Below are positions 46,129-54,300 of a stretch of DNA of 64,000 bases, piece after piece (positions within the stretch are counted from its first letter, which is position 1; every line of letters begins with the position of its first letter). A program made the translations under genes and the position numbers. This stretch comes from Butyricicoccus sp. (GTDB lineage Bacteria; Bacillota; Clostridia; Oscillospirales; Butyricicoccaceae). Under the pieces are notes generated by a model, which saw nothing but the letters and a program-made list of their open reading frames with translations, did no database searches and was not told the DNA's origin. The stretch is from positions 124,001 through 188,000 of the forward strand of contig JAGHIZ010000069.1 in assembly GCA_017886875.1 (NCBI GenBank), read 5' to 3'.

Positions 46129-46131
46129 GTT

Positions 46132-46605
46132 ATGGAATTAAATGAAATCAAAGATATTGCCATTGAGCTTATGGACGCTGTAAAATCAAAAGGACTTGCA
46201 GAACTGTCTATTGATACTAAGTATGTAAAAATTAAAATTAGGGGTAATGAACCAGCTCCAGTTGTAGTTGCAGCACCTGCAGCCGCTGCTCCAGCGGCTG
46301 CACCAGTGCCAGCTCCTTCTTCTGCACCACAGGCAGCAGCTCCTACTGCTCCTGCAGAAGAAGAAATCGTTGGTACAAAAGTAACTGCTCCACTTGTTGG
46401 CACATTTTATTCAACTCCATCTCCAGACGAACCTCCTTTTATTGAAGTTGGTCAGTCTGTTAAAAAGGGCGACACCCTGTTTATTATAGAGGCTATGAAA
46501 ACTATGAATGAAATTGTAGCTCCTTGTGATGGTACAGTAAGCCGTATTATGGCTCAGTCAGGTGATATGGTTGAATATGACCAGACTATTGTTGTAATCG
46601 TTTAA
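46132..46605 (+). CDS. accB: Biotin carboxyl carrier protein of acetyl-CoA carboxylase
   Basis: 157 aa. The N-terminal ~38 residues are followed by an Ala/Pro linker (about 41-75) and a biotinyl domain with the biotinylated Lys123 in [10 protein letters not shown]. It carries carboxybiotin from AccC to the carboxyltransferase AccAD. It starts 3 bp after the fabF stop. The linker gives a GC-rich stretch unlike its neighbours. Confidence 0.97.
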   Translation: MELNEIKDIAIELMDAVKSKGLAELSIDTKYVKIKIRGNEPAPVVVAAPAAAAPAAAPVPAPSSAPQAAAPTAPAEEEIVGTKVTAPLVGTFYSTPSPDEPPFIEVGQSVKKGDTLFIIEAMKTMNEIVAPCDGTVSRIMAQSGDMVEYDQTIVVIV

Positions 46606-46621
46606 TAGGAGGGTACATAAA

Positions 46622-47044
46622 ATGCTTAATAAAGAACAAATTATGGAGATTTTACCTCATAGACCTCCAATGCTTCTTGTAGATGAGATTATTGAAATGG
46701 ACGAAGAACATGCTGTTGGCACTTTGCACCTAACTGGTGATGAGTTTTTCTTCCAAGGTCATTTTCCAAATAATCCAATTATGCCAGCTGTTTTCCGCTT
46801 AGAAGCACTAGCTCAAGTTGGTGGTGTTGCACTTTTAAGCATACCTGAATTTAGAGGTAAAACCGCTGTTTACACTGGTATTGACAATGCAAAGTTCCGT
46901 TCTATGGTAAAGCCAGGTGATACACTGCGTATGGAAATTAAATTTGTAAAGCGTCGTGGTAAGTTGGCTGTAGCTCAAGGCGTAGCTTATGTTGGCGATG
47001 AAAAAGCCGCAGAAGCTGAAATTAAATGTATGGTTGTTGACTAA
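46622..47044 (+). CDS. fabZ: 3-hydroxyacyl-ACP dehydratase
   Basis: 140 aa hot-dog fold enzyme. ILPHRPPMLLVDEI, then the active-site helix region FFQGHFPNNPIMPAVFRLEALAQ with His and Glu. It dehydrates 3-hydroxyacyl-ACP. No fabA or fabM is seen here, so how unsaturated chains arise is not shown. GGAGGGT precedes the ATG. Confidence 0.97.
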   Translation: MLNKEQIMEILPHRPPMLLVDEIIEMDEEHAVGTLHLTGDEFFFQGHFPNNPIMPAVFRLEALAQVGGVALLSIPEFRGKTAVYTGIDNAKFRSMVKPGDTLRMEIKFVKRRGKLAVAQGVAYVGDEKAAEAEIKCMVVD

Positions 47045-47060
47045 TGCAGGGGGCAAATTT

Positions 47061-48419
47061 ATGTTTCGTAAAGTGCTGATTGCAAACCGTGGTGAGATTG
47101 CTGTGCGTGTTATTCAAGCATGCCGTGATTTAGGTGTAATCTCAGTTGCGGTATATTCACAGGCTGATAAAGATGCACTTCATGCACAAATTGCTGATGA
47201 AGCGGTATGTATTGGCCCAGCTCCTGCAAAGGATAGCTATTTAAATATGGAAAATATAATTTCCGCTGCCATTTCAACAGGTTGCCAAGCAATTCACCCT
47301 GGATTTGGTTTTCTTTCTGAGAATGCTGAATTTGCAAATATGGTAGAGCAAAACGGTCTTGCATTTATAGGCCCTAAAGCTGAAACCATTAGAAAAATGG
47401 GCGATAAATCTGAGGCAAAACGCACTGCAATAGCGGCAAATGTACCAGTTGCACTTGGTACAGATGGTGCAGTTGCTGATTTTGATGAAGCTAAACGTGA
47501 AGCCGATAGAATAGGCTATCCTATTATGTGCAAGGCGGCAGCAGGCGGTGGCGGTAAAGGTATTAGAGTTGCATTTACTGCCGATGAGCTTAAAAACGCT
47601 TATGATGCGGCAAGCAGTGAAGCTCAAGCAAATTTTGGCGACTCAAGAGTTTATCTTGAAAGATATGTACATAATCCACGTCATATTGAAGTGCAAATTT
47701 TAGGCGATGGTCAAGGTAATGTAATTCATCTTTTTGAGCGTGAATGTTCTATTCAGCGTAGACATCAAAAACTAATTGAAGAAGCTCCATCTTTCTTTGC
47801 TGATGATGACTTTAGACAGCGTATTTGTACAGCGGCTGCAAATCTAGCTCGTGCTGTAAATTATCGTGGTGCAGGTACAGTTGAATTTTTAGCTGATGAA
47901 CAGAAAAATTTCTATTTCTGTGAAATGAACACTCGTATTCAAGTTGAGCACCCTGTAACCGAACAGGTAACAGGTGTAGACCTAGTATGTGAACAGCTTA
48001 AAATCGCATCAGGTGAAAAGCTTTCTTTTAAACAAGAGGATATAAAACTCCGTGGTCATGCGATTGAATGTCGTATCAATGCTGAAGACCCAAATAGAAA
48101 TTTTGCACCATGTCCAGGCACTATTAAATCTATGCATCTTGCAGGTGGTGCGGGTGTTCGTATTGATACCGCAGCATATCAAGGCTATACAATTCCGCCA
48201 TATTATGATAGTATGATAGGGAAGATGATAGTTTATGGTGCAGACCGTAATCAAGCTATTGCACGAATGAAACGTGCACTCGCTGAAACTCTATTTGAGG
48301 GTATACAGACTACAACAGACTATCAAATGAATATTCTGTCATCTGAAGCTTTTGCAACTGGTAATTTTCATACAAATTCTATTGCAAATGGTGATTTTGA
48401 CAAAAAAGATGATGAATAA
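47061..48419 (+). CDS. accC: Biotin carboxylase subunit of acetyl-CoA carboxylase
   Basis: 452 aa ATP-grasp enzyme. MFRKVLIANRGEIAVRVIQACRDLG, the Gly-rich lid AAGGGGKGIRVAF, and the catalytic region EMNTRIQVEHPVTEQVTGVDLV are complete. It carboxylates the biotin on AccB. GCAGGGGG lies 8 bp before ATG 47061; a longer frame from 46989 lies inside fabZ and was rejected. Confidence 0.98.
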   Translation: MFRKVLIANRGEIAVRVIQACRDLGVISVAVYSQADKDALHAQIADEAVCIGPAPAKDSYLNMENIISAAISTGCQAIHPGFGFLSENAEFANMVEQNGLAFIGPKAETIRKMGDKSEAKRTAIAANVPVALGTDGAVADFDEAKREADRIGYPIMCKAAAGGGGKGIRVAFTADELKNAYDAASSEAQANFGDSRVYLERYVHNPRHIEVQILGDGQGNVIHLFERECSIQRRHQKLIEEAPSFFADDDFRQRICTAAANLARAVNYRGAGTVEFLADEQKNFYFCEMNTRIQVEHPVTEQVTGVDLVCEQLKIASGEKLSFKQEDIKLRGHAIECRINAEDPNRNFAPCPGTIKSMHLAGGAGVRIDTAAYQGYTIPPYYDSMIGKMIVYGADRNQAIARMKRALAETLFEGIQTTTDYQMNILSSEAFATGNFHTNSIANGDFDKKDDE

Positions 48420-48431
48420 GGAGGTGTTCGC

Positions 48432-49289
48432 TTGTTAATCGATTTATTTCAGAAAACCCGTGACAGCTCTATGCGTATGAAGGGTGAGGAGGAAAAAAAG
48501 CCGACTAAGGTTTGTAAAGGCTGTGGGGCAGAGCTTAAAGCTCTAACATTTGGTAAAAACCTTTATGTTTGCCCTGTTTGTGGTCGTTATAGCCGTCTGC
48601 TTGCAAGAACTCGTATTCGATTTACAGCGGATACAGATAGTTTTCATGAACTGTTTAATGGTCTTAAAACTTTAAACCCATTAGAGTTTGAAGGTTATAC
48701 CGAAAAGGTTCGTGAGCTAGTTAAGAAAACTGGTATGAATGATGCTGTTGTAACAGGTGTTTGTACAATCGGTGGTATTCAAACCTGTTTAGGTGTTATG
48801 GATAGCCATTTTATGATGGCATCTATGGGCAGTGTTGTTGGCGAAAAACTAACAAGACTTTTTGAATATGCAACTGAGCATGAACTACCTGTTGTATTAT
48901 TCACTTGCTCAGGCGGTGCAAGAATGCAAGAAGGTATGTTTTCACTTTTACAAATGGCTAAGGTTTCTGGTGCAGTTCGCAGACACTCTGATGCAGGACT
49001 TCTTTATATAACTGTGCTTACAGACCCTACAACTGGCGGTGTTACTGCAAGTTATGCATCTTTAGGTGATATTATTTTAGCAGAACCACACACAACTATT
49101 GGTTTTGCAGGCAGACGTGTTATTGAAGGCACTATTGGCGAAAAATTGCCAGATGATTTCCAAACTTCAGAATTTTTGCGTGACCATGGTTTCTGTGACA
49201 AAATTGTGCCAAGAAACCAAATGAAGCAAACCCTTACTGCTCTGCTTTCTATGCACCAAAATTCAGCTAAAGGTAAAAAGGGCAGGTGA
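48432..49289 (+). CDS. accD: Acetyl-CoA carboxylase carboxyltransferase beta subunit
   Basis: 285 aa. A four-Cys zinc ribbon (CKGCGAEL and CPVCGRY) precedes the crotonase-like carboxyltransferase domain with PVVLFTCSGGARMQEG and the GGVTASYASLGDIILAEP block. It starts at TTG 48432, 7 bp after AAGGAGG. Its stop overlaps the region of the accA start signals. Confidence 0.97.
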   Translation: MLIDLFQKTRDSSMRMKGEEEKKPTKVCKGCGAELKALTFGKNLYVCPVCGRYSRLLARTRIRFTADTDSFHELFNGLKTLNPLEFEGYTEKVRELVKKTGMNDAVVTGVCTIGGIQTCLGVMDSHFMMASMGSVVGEKLTRLFEYATEHELPVVLFTCSGGARMQEGMFSLLQMAKVSGAVRRHSDAGLLYITVLTDPTTGGVTASYASLGDIILAEPHTTIGFAGRRVIEGTIGEKLPDDFQTSEFLRDHGFCDKIVPRNQMKQTLTALLSMHQNSAKGKKGR

Positions 49290-49294
49290 TACAT

Positions 49295-50080
49295 ATGGCT
49301 TCAGTAAAAGAAAAATTACAGATTATTCATGACCCTAAACGCCCAACTATTGATGATTATGTAAACACTTTATTTGATAATTTTATCGAGCTTCATGGCG
49401 ACAGAGCTTATGGTGAAGATAGTGCAATTTGTGCAGGTATAGCAACTTTTGCAGGTATGCCCGTCACTGTAATCGGTCATAGAAAGGGTAAAACCACTGA
49501 GCAAAATATTTCAGCAAACTTTGGTATGCCACACCCAGAAGGCTATAGAAAAGCACTTCGTTTAGCTCATCAAGCGGAAAAATTCGGCAGACCTGTTATA
49601 TGTTTTGTTGATACACCAGGTGCATTTTGTGGTGTAGGTGCGGAAGAACGTGGTCAAGGTGAGGCTATCGCTAAATGTCTTTATGATTTTATGGCACTTC
49701 GTACTCCTGTTGTAAGCATTGTAACAGGTGAAGGCGGTTCTGGTGGTGCACTCGCTCTTGCTGTTGCTGATAGAGTGCTTATGCTTGAAAATGCTTTATA
49801 TTCGGTTATTTCTCCTCGTGGCTGTGCTTCTATCCTTTGGAAAGATGCAAGCCGAGAAATTGAAGCGGCTGAATGTCTAAAAATAACTGCTCAAGACCTT
49901 TATAATTTTGGTATGATTGAGGGTATTATTCCAGAAAACTCAATTATGAAAAATGTGAAAAAAGCATTGACTTTTGTTTTGCGTGAACTTAATTTGCAAA
50001 ATGATATTGACGAAATGCTTCAAAAACGTTATGATAAATTCCGTAAGATCGGAGTTTTTCAAGAAATAAATCAGATCTAA
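49295..50080 (+). CDS. accA: Acetyl-CoA carboxylase carboxyltransferase alpha subunit
   Basis: 261 aa, the short Gram-positive form. DYVNTLFDNFIELHGDRAYGED, the GHRKGKTTEQNISANFGMP segment, FVDTPGAFCGVGAEERGQGE and TGEGGSGGALALAVADRVLM are typical. With AccD it makes malonyl-CoA. ATG 49295 is 8 bp after GGCAGG; an in-frame GTG at 49286 overlaps the accD stop and is a less likely start. Confidence 0.97.
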   Translation: MASVKEKLQIIHDPKRPTIDDYVNTLFDNFIELHGDRAYGEDSAICAGIATFAGMPVTVIGHRKGKTTEQNISANFGMPHPEGYRKALRLAHQAEKFGRPVICFVDTPGAFCGVGAEERGQGEAIAKCLYDFMALRTPVVSIVTGEGGSGGALALAVADRVLMLENALYSVISPRGCASILWKDASREIEAAECLKITAQDLYNFGMIEGIIPENSIMKNVKKALTFVLRELNLQNDIDEMLQKRYDKFRKIGVFQEINQI

Positions 50081-50105
50081 AAAAATAGTAAGGAGAGTAA
50101 TACTT

Positions 50106-50330
50106 ATGTTCGAGAAAATTTGCGAGCTTTTAGCTGACAAGTTTGACGCTGATGCTTCCACAATGACAATGGAAACTTCTATCAAGGAGGATTTAAACGC
50201 TGATTCACTAGACGTTGTTGAGCTGATGATGGACCTTGAAGAAAACTTCGGCATAACTATTAGCGATGAAGAGGCTATGAAGATGTCAACTATCGGTGAT
50301 ATCGTTAAGTATATCGAAGATAATCAGTAA
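50106..50330 (+). CDS. acpP: Acyl carrier protein
   Basis: 74 aa acidic protein. The phosphopantetheine Ser34 lies in NADSLDVVELMMDLEE. It is the last gene of the fab-acc operon and carries the growing chain. AAGGAGAG precedes the ATG. acpP at the operon end, rather than next to fabD or plsX, is an arrangement seen in clostridial fab clusters only in part. Confidence 0.97.
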   Translation: MFEKICELLADKFDADASTMTMETSIKEDLNADSLDVVELMMDLEENFGITISDEEAMKMSTIGDIVKYIEDNQ

Positions 50331-50340
50331 TTTAATAAAG

Positions 50341-50368
50341 GCTGCCGCTTAGTTTAGGCAGCTTTTTT
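50341..50368 (+). terminator. Terminator of the fab-acc operon
   Basis: Stem GCTGCC / GGCAGC around a 10-nt loop, followed by T7. It closes the operon before the regulator gene. Confidence 0.8.
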
Positions 50369-50374
50369 TATATA

Positions 50375-50403
50375 TTGTGTATCTATAGTGCTTATGATAT
50401 AAT
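50375..50403 (+). promoter_or_regulatory. Promoter of the MarR/FabT-like gene
   Basis: TTGTGT, 17-bp spacer, TATAAT; the operator palindrome begins at the next base. Confidence 0.75.
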
Positions 50404-50422
50404 TAGTTTGTCAAATAAACTA
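50404..50422 (+). promoter_or_regulatory. Candidate FabT-type operator, autoregulatory
   Basis: TAGTTTGTCAAATAAACTA, an inverted repeat (TAGTTT / AAACTA) directly downstream of the -10 box. It matches the site at the fabH promoter over TTTGTCAA-NN-AAAC. Confidence 0.65.
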
Positions 50423-50440
50423 TTGAACAGGAGAACTATA

Positions 50441-50878
50441 ATGAATGAATATGAAATCATTAATACGTTCCTTGTTGATATCTGGGGACGAATAAACAAA
50501 ATAGAAGAACGTTCATTAACCACTGCTCTTGGTGAGGATATATCAGTAACTGAAATACATATTATAGAAAAAATCGGTGATGATGAGCCTAAACGCATGA
50601 GCCAAGTATCAAGAGCTTTAGGTGTTACTATGGCAACTCTTACTGTCGCTTGTGATAAGCTTGAATATAAAGAACTTGTAAACCGTGAAAGAGATAACAA
50701 AGATAAACGAGTTGTTAATGTAAGCCTTACCCCAAGAGGTAGAGCAGTCTATGAGTGTCATAAAAAATTCCATGAACGTATGGTATCTGCCGCACTTGCC
50801 GATTTTACACCAGAGGAAACAGAAATTTTAGCTCAAAGTTTGCTTAAATTACAAAAGTTTTTATTATCTGAGGCATGA
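50441..50878 (+). CDS. fabT: MarR-family repressor, FabT-like
   Basis: 145 aa winged-helix protein. The HTH part reads MSQVSRALGVTMATLTVACDKLEYKEL, then the wing RERDNKDKRVVNVSLTPRG. The start MNEYEIINTFLVDIWGRINKIEE resembles streptococcal FabT, which represses fab genes when loaded with long-chain acyl-ACP. Position just after acpP and matching palindromes at its own and the fabH promoter support this. Family identity is certain, the FabT role is inference. CAGGAG lies before ATG 50441; the longer frame from 50375 crosses promoter and operator. Confidence 0.88.
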   Translation: MNEYEIINTFLVDIWGRINKIEERSLTTALGEDISVTEIHIIEKIGDDEPKRMSQVSRALGVTMATLTVACDKLEYKELVNRERDNKDKRVVNVSLTPRGRAVYECHKKFHERMVSAALADFTPEETEILAQSLLKLQKFLLSEA

Positions 50879-50925
50879 TACATATTAATCTGTGATGTGT
50901 TAAGCACAGGAAAGGAGCTAAATAC

Positions 50926-51786
50926 ATGCAAGATATTGTTGTTATAACCGATTCAAGCTGTGACTACTCACCAGAACAGGCGGCTAATGCTGGATTTTCT
51001 ATGGTTCCGCTTACAGTTTCTTTCGGTGAGGAGAATTTTTTAGAAGGTCTTGAAATAACACCTAGTCAGTTTTATAGTCGTTTAGCTAAAGAGACTGAAC
51101 TTCCAAAAACATCTCAGCCAAGCCCTGAAATGTTTTGTAGTGTTTTTAAAAAATATAAAGATGCAAAACATATTATATGTATAACCATTTCAAGTGGTCT
51201 ATCTGGCACTATAAGAAGTGCTACTATTGCCGCTCAGATGCTAAAAGAAGAAAATTTTGCACCTAAAATTCATATTGTAGACTCACTTAACGGCTGTACT
51301 GCAACTGGTCTTATGGCTGAAATCGCTGCAAAAATGGTCAGTGATGGTAAAAATATAGATGAAATTTTAGCTAGACTGGAACAAATGCAAAAAACAGTAA
51401 GTATTTATTTTGTGCCTGATACTCTTGAATACCTTAGAAAAGGCGGAAGAATTGGGAATGTTCGTGCAGCGGTTGGAAGTCTTTTGGGCATTAAGCCAAT
51501 TTTAACTGTTATTAATGGTAAAGCAACTGATATTGGTAAATGTCGTGGTGCGGCTCAGGTTCGCCAAAAGCTTGTGCAAAAATTCCTTGAATGTGCAAAA
51601 AGCTTAAAAGAAGTTATTGTTATACACACTGATGCACCTATTGCAGCACAAGAGCTTGTAAAAGAGCTTAAAAAATCAGTGCCAGAAATTAAAATTCATC
51701 TTCATATAGTAGGCTCTGTTATTGGTACTTATATCGGTGCGGGTGCTATAGGTCTTGCTTTTGAAGAAAAACAGCCTAGATGGTAA
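50926..51786 (+). CDS. DegV family fatty acid-binding protein
   Basis: 286 aa. The DegV N-terminus VVITDSSCDYSPEQAANAG, the TSQPSPEMF block, the ligand region TISSGLSGTIRSA and DTLEYLRKGGRIG are present. DegV proteins bind one fatty acid; some (FakB) present it to the kinase FakA for use in phospholipids. The place directly after the FabT-like gene suggests use of host or environmental fatty acids, but FakA is not in the window. AAAGGAG precedes the ATG. Confidence 0.93.
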   Translation: MQDIVVITDSSCDYSPEQAANAGFSMVPLTVSFGEENFLEGLEITPSQFYSRLAKETELPKTSQPSPEMFCSVFKKYKDAKHIICITISSGLSGTIRSATIAAQMLKEENFAPKIHIVDSLNGCTATGLMAEIAAKMVSDGKNIDEILARLEQMQKTVSIYFVPDTLEYLRKGGRIGNVRAAVGSLLGIKPILTVINGKATDIGKCRGAAQVRQKLVQKFLECAKSLKEVIVIHTDAPIAAQELVKELKKSVPEIKIHLHIVGSVIGTYIGAGAIGLAFEEKQPRW

Positions 51787-51794
51787 AAATGCTA

Positions 51795-51823
51795 TGAGCG
51801 GCAAAAAATGCTGCTCTTTTTTA
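51795..51823 (+). terminator. Terminator after the DegV gene
   Basis: Stem GAGCGGCA / TGCTGCTC (one G-T pair) followed by T6. Confidence 0.82.
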
Positions 51824-51858
51824 TTGAAATTAGAGAAAAAGAATAGGAAAATTTTAAA

Positions 51859-52806
51859 ATGGATAGTTTAATTTATAGTTTAAATGCAACGGTGCCTATA
51901 TTTGCAGTTATATTTTTAAGTTATTTGCTAAAACAGCGTGGATTTTTTAAGGAAAGTTTTATAAGCGGTGCAGATAAAGTTATTTTTCAGCTTTTTTTGC
52001 CTGTTTTGCTTTTTCGTGATATAGCAGAGGGCAGAATAACAGAAACTTTTGATTTAACTTTCTTTTTATTCTGTATGATATCAACCGTTATTTATGTCTT
52101 CGCTATTTGGGGCGGTGCAGAGCTATTTATGAAAGATAAAACTATGATTGGTGCTTTTACTCAAGGTGCTTTTCGTGGTTCACTTGCGGTTTTAGGTGTA
52201 GCTTTTATTCAAAATATATATGGTGACGCTGGTCTTGCACCTCTAATGATAGTTGCAACCGTTCCACTTTATAATATTTTTGCGGTTATTGTGCTAACTG
52301 TTCGCTCAAATGAGCCAGTAGCAGGCGGTGATAGCATGATTAGAGCAACATTAAAAGGTATTTTAAGAAATCCTATAATTTTAGGTATAATTGCAGGACT
52401 TCCTTTTTCACTTCTTGAAATTGAGTTTCCAACAATGATAAATAAAACACTTGATATGATTGCAGCCCCTGCAACTCCACTTGCACTTGTTACAATCGGT
52501 GCGGGCTTTGAAGGTGCAAAGGCAATTAAAAAAATAAAGCCTACTGTTATAGCATCGGTTATTAAACTTGTTATTTTACCAGCTATATTTTTGCCAATAG
52601 CCGTTTTTATGGGATTTAGAAATCAAGCTTTAGTGTCAATTCTTATTATGACAGGTGCACCAAGCACAGTAAGCGGCTATATTATGGCTAAGAATATGAA
52701 TGCTGATTATGTGCTTTCATCATCAATTATTGTACTTACAACAGCAGTTTCGGTTTTCACTATGACGTTTGCACTTTATATAATGAGAAGTTTAGCACTT
52801 ATTTAA
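51859..52806 (+). CDS. AEC-family (auxin efflux carrier-like) transporter
   Basis: 315 aa with about ten membrane helices in two inverted halves. The N-terminus AVIFLSYLLKQRGFF and the late MTGAPSTVSGYIMAKNMNADYVLSSSIIVLTT (Ser/Ala-rich helix) are typical of the AEC family, which includes malate and other carboxylate or amino acid transporters. The substrate is unknown. The MocR regulator follows 14 bp later, so they are likely one operon. The Shine-Dalgarno is weak. Confidence 0.87.
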   Translation: MDSLIYSLNATVPIFAVIFLSYLLKQRGFFKESFISGADKVIFQLFLPVLLFRDIAEGRITETFDLTFFLFCMISTVIYVFAIWGGAELFMKDKTMIGAFTQGAFRGSLAVLGVAFIQNIYGDAGLAPLMIVATVPLYNIFAVIVLTVRSNEPVAGGDSMIRATLKGILRNPIILGIIAGLPFSLLEIEFPTMINKTLDMIAAPATPLALVTIGAGFEGAKAIKKIKPTVIASVIKLVILPAIFLPIAVFMGFRNQALVSILIMTGAPSTVSGYIMAKNMNADYVLSSSIIVLTTAVSVFTMTFALYIMRSLALI

Positions 52807-52820
52807 AAAGAGGTTTTATA

Positions 52821-54245
52821 ATGCTCACTTATCATATAAATAGTAAGGGCATTTTGCCAATGTATGAACAGTTATACCGTTCAATTAGAGAAGATATAAT
52901 AAATGGTGTGATAAAAGGCGGTGAAAAACTTCCGTCTAAACGTAGACTTGCTGAACATCTTAAAATAAGTCAAATAACAGTTGAAAATGCTTACAGTCAG
53001 CTATTAGCCGAGGGTTATATAATTTCTAAACCTCGCTCTGGTTATTATGCTCAGCAAATTATAAAACATAATAAAAAAACTGAGCTTATAAACTATGAAA
53101 TTCCAAAGCCAAAAGCTGAGAATTATTTATATGCTTTTCATACAAATACAGTTGACACAGAATGTTTTCCATTTTCATCATGGGCAAAGCTTTTACGCTC
53201 TGAACTTACAGAAAAAGCAAGTAAATTGTTAATTGCTGCACCCAATCAAGGAGTTTTGGAGTTAAGACAGCAAATTTGCAAATATTTAGCTGAGTTTAGA
53301 GGTATATATGTTATACCTGAACAAGTTATTATTGGTGCAGGTTCAGAATATCTTTTAATGCTTTTAATTCAGCTTTTAGGCAGAAACAGAATTTATGCAC
53401 TTGAAAACCCTTGTTATCCCAAATTAAACAATGTTTTTAAGGCAAATGGTGCAAATGTACAGCCGATTACGCTTGATAAAGACGGTTTACAAATAGAGAA
53501 ATTAGAAAAAACTAATGCAAGTGTTGTATATTTAACACCGTCACATCAATTCCCGCTAGGGGTTGTTATGCCTGTTGCAAGAAGAATAAAAATGCTTAAA
53601 TGGGCAGAACAAACAGGGGATAGATATATTATAGAAGATGATTATGATTCGGAATTTCGTTATACATCTCGTCCTATTCCTGCTATGAAAGAGCTTGACC
53701 ATGCAGATAGAGTTATTTATTTAAACACTTTTGCAAAAAGTCTAGCCCCATCACTTCGTATAAGTTATATGGTTTTACCTAAAAGTCTTTTAAAAAAATA
53801 TCGTGATGAGTTAAGATTTTATTCTTCAACTGTGCCAAGTTTTGAACAGTATACACTTGCAAAGTTTATTAAAACTGGTATGTTTGAACGTCATATATCA
53901 CGAATTAGAAATTTATATAAATCAAGACGTGATATTTTAATTGAGCTTTTAAATAAAAGTGCATTTGCAAAGGATATGAAAATATCAGGAGAAGACGCAG
54001 GACTTCATTTGATGCTTACACTTAAAAATGGACTATTAGAAAGTGAGATGGTCGAGCTTGCCGCACAAAATGGGGTGCATTTGCATGGAATTTCTGATTA
54101 TTATATAGCCGAATGCGAAAAAAAGCCTAATTCAACCGTTGTACTAGGTTATGCAGGTCTTAATGAGGATATAATGAAAAAAGCAGTTATATGCCTTGAA
54201 AATGCGTGGACAAAATTCGCACTTTGCAATTATGACGAATTATGA
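52821..54245 (+). CDS. MocR/PdxR-type GntR regulator with aminotransferase domain
   Basis: 474 aa. An N-terminal GntR winged helix (about 1-75: PMYEQLYRSIREDIINGVIKGGEKLPSKRRLAEHL) joins a fold-type I aminotransferase domain. The PLP Lys should be in NTFAKSLAPSLRISYM, with an upstream IIEDDYDSEFRY. MocR proteins use PLP or an amino compound as effector. Pairing with an AEC transporter suggests control of export or uptake of an amino or carboxylic acid. No pdxST is nearby, so a PdxR role is not supported. Confidence 0.92.
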   Translation: MLTYHINSKGILPMYEQLYRSIREDIINGVIKGGEKLPSKRRLAEHLKISQITVENAYSQLLAEGYIISKPRSGYYAQQIIKHNKKTELINYEIPKPKAENYLYAFHTNTVDTECFPFSSWAKLLRSELTEKASKLLIAAPNQGVLELRQQICKYLAEFRGIYVIPEQVIIGAGSEYLLMLLIQLLGRNRIYALENPCYPKLNNVFKANGANVQPITLDKDGLQIEKLEKTNASVVYLTPSHQFPLGVVMPVARRIKMLKWAEQTGDRYIIEDDYDSEFRYTSRPIPAMKELDHADRVIYLNTFAKSLAPSLRISYMVLPKSLLKKYRDELRFYSSTVPSFEQYTLAKFIKTGMFERHISRIRNLYKSRRDILIELLNKSAFAKDMKISGEDAGLHLMLTLKNGLLESEMVELAAQNGVHLHGISDYYIAECEKKPNSTVVLGYAGLNEDIMKKAVICLENAWTKFALCNYDEL

Positions 54246-54300
54246 TAAAATAATTAGTATCGTATATGGAAAAATTTAATTTTTTTGGAGAAATGATTTT

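Noticed and set aside
46095-46403. 102-aa Ala/Gly-rich frame on the minus strand
   Set aside because: It mirrors the Ala/Pro linker of accB and has no ribosome site.
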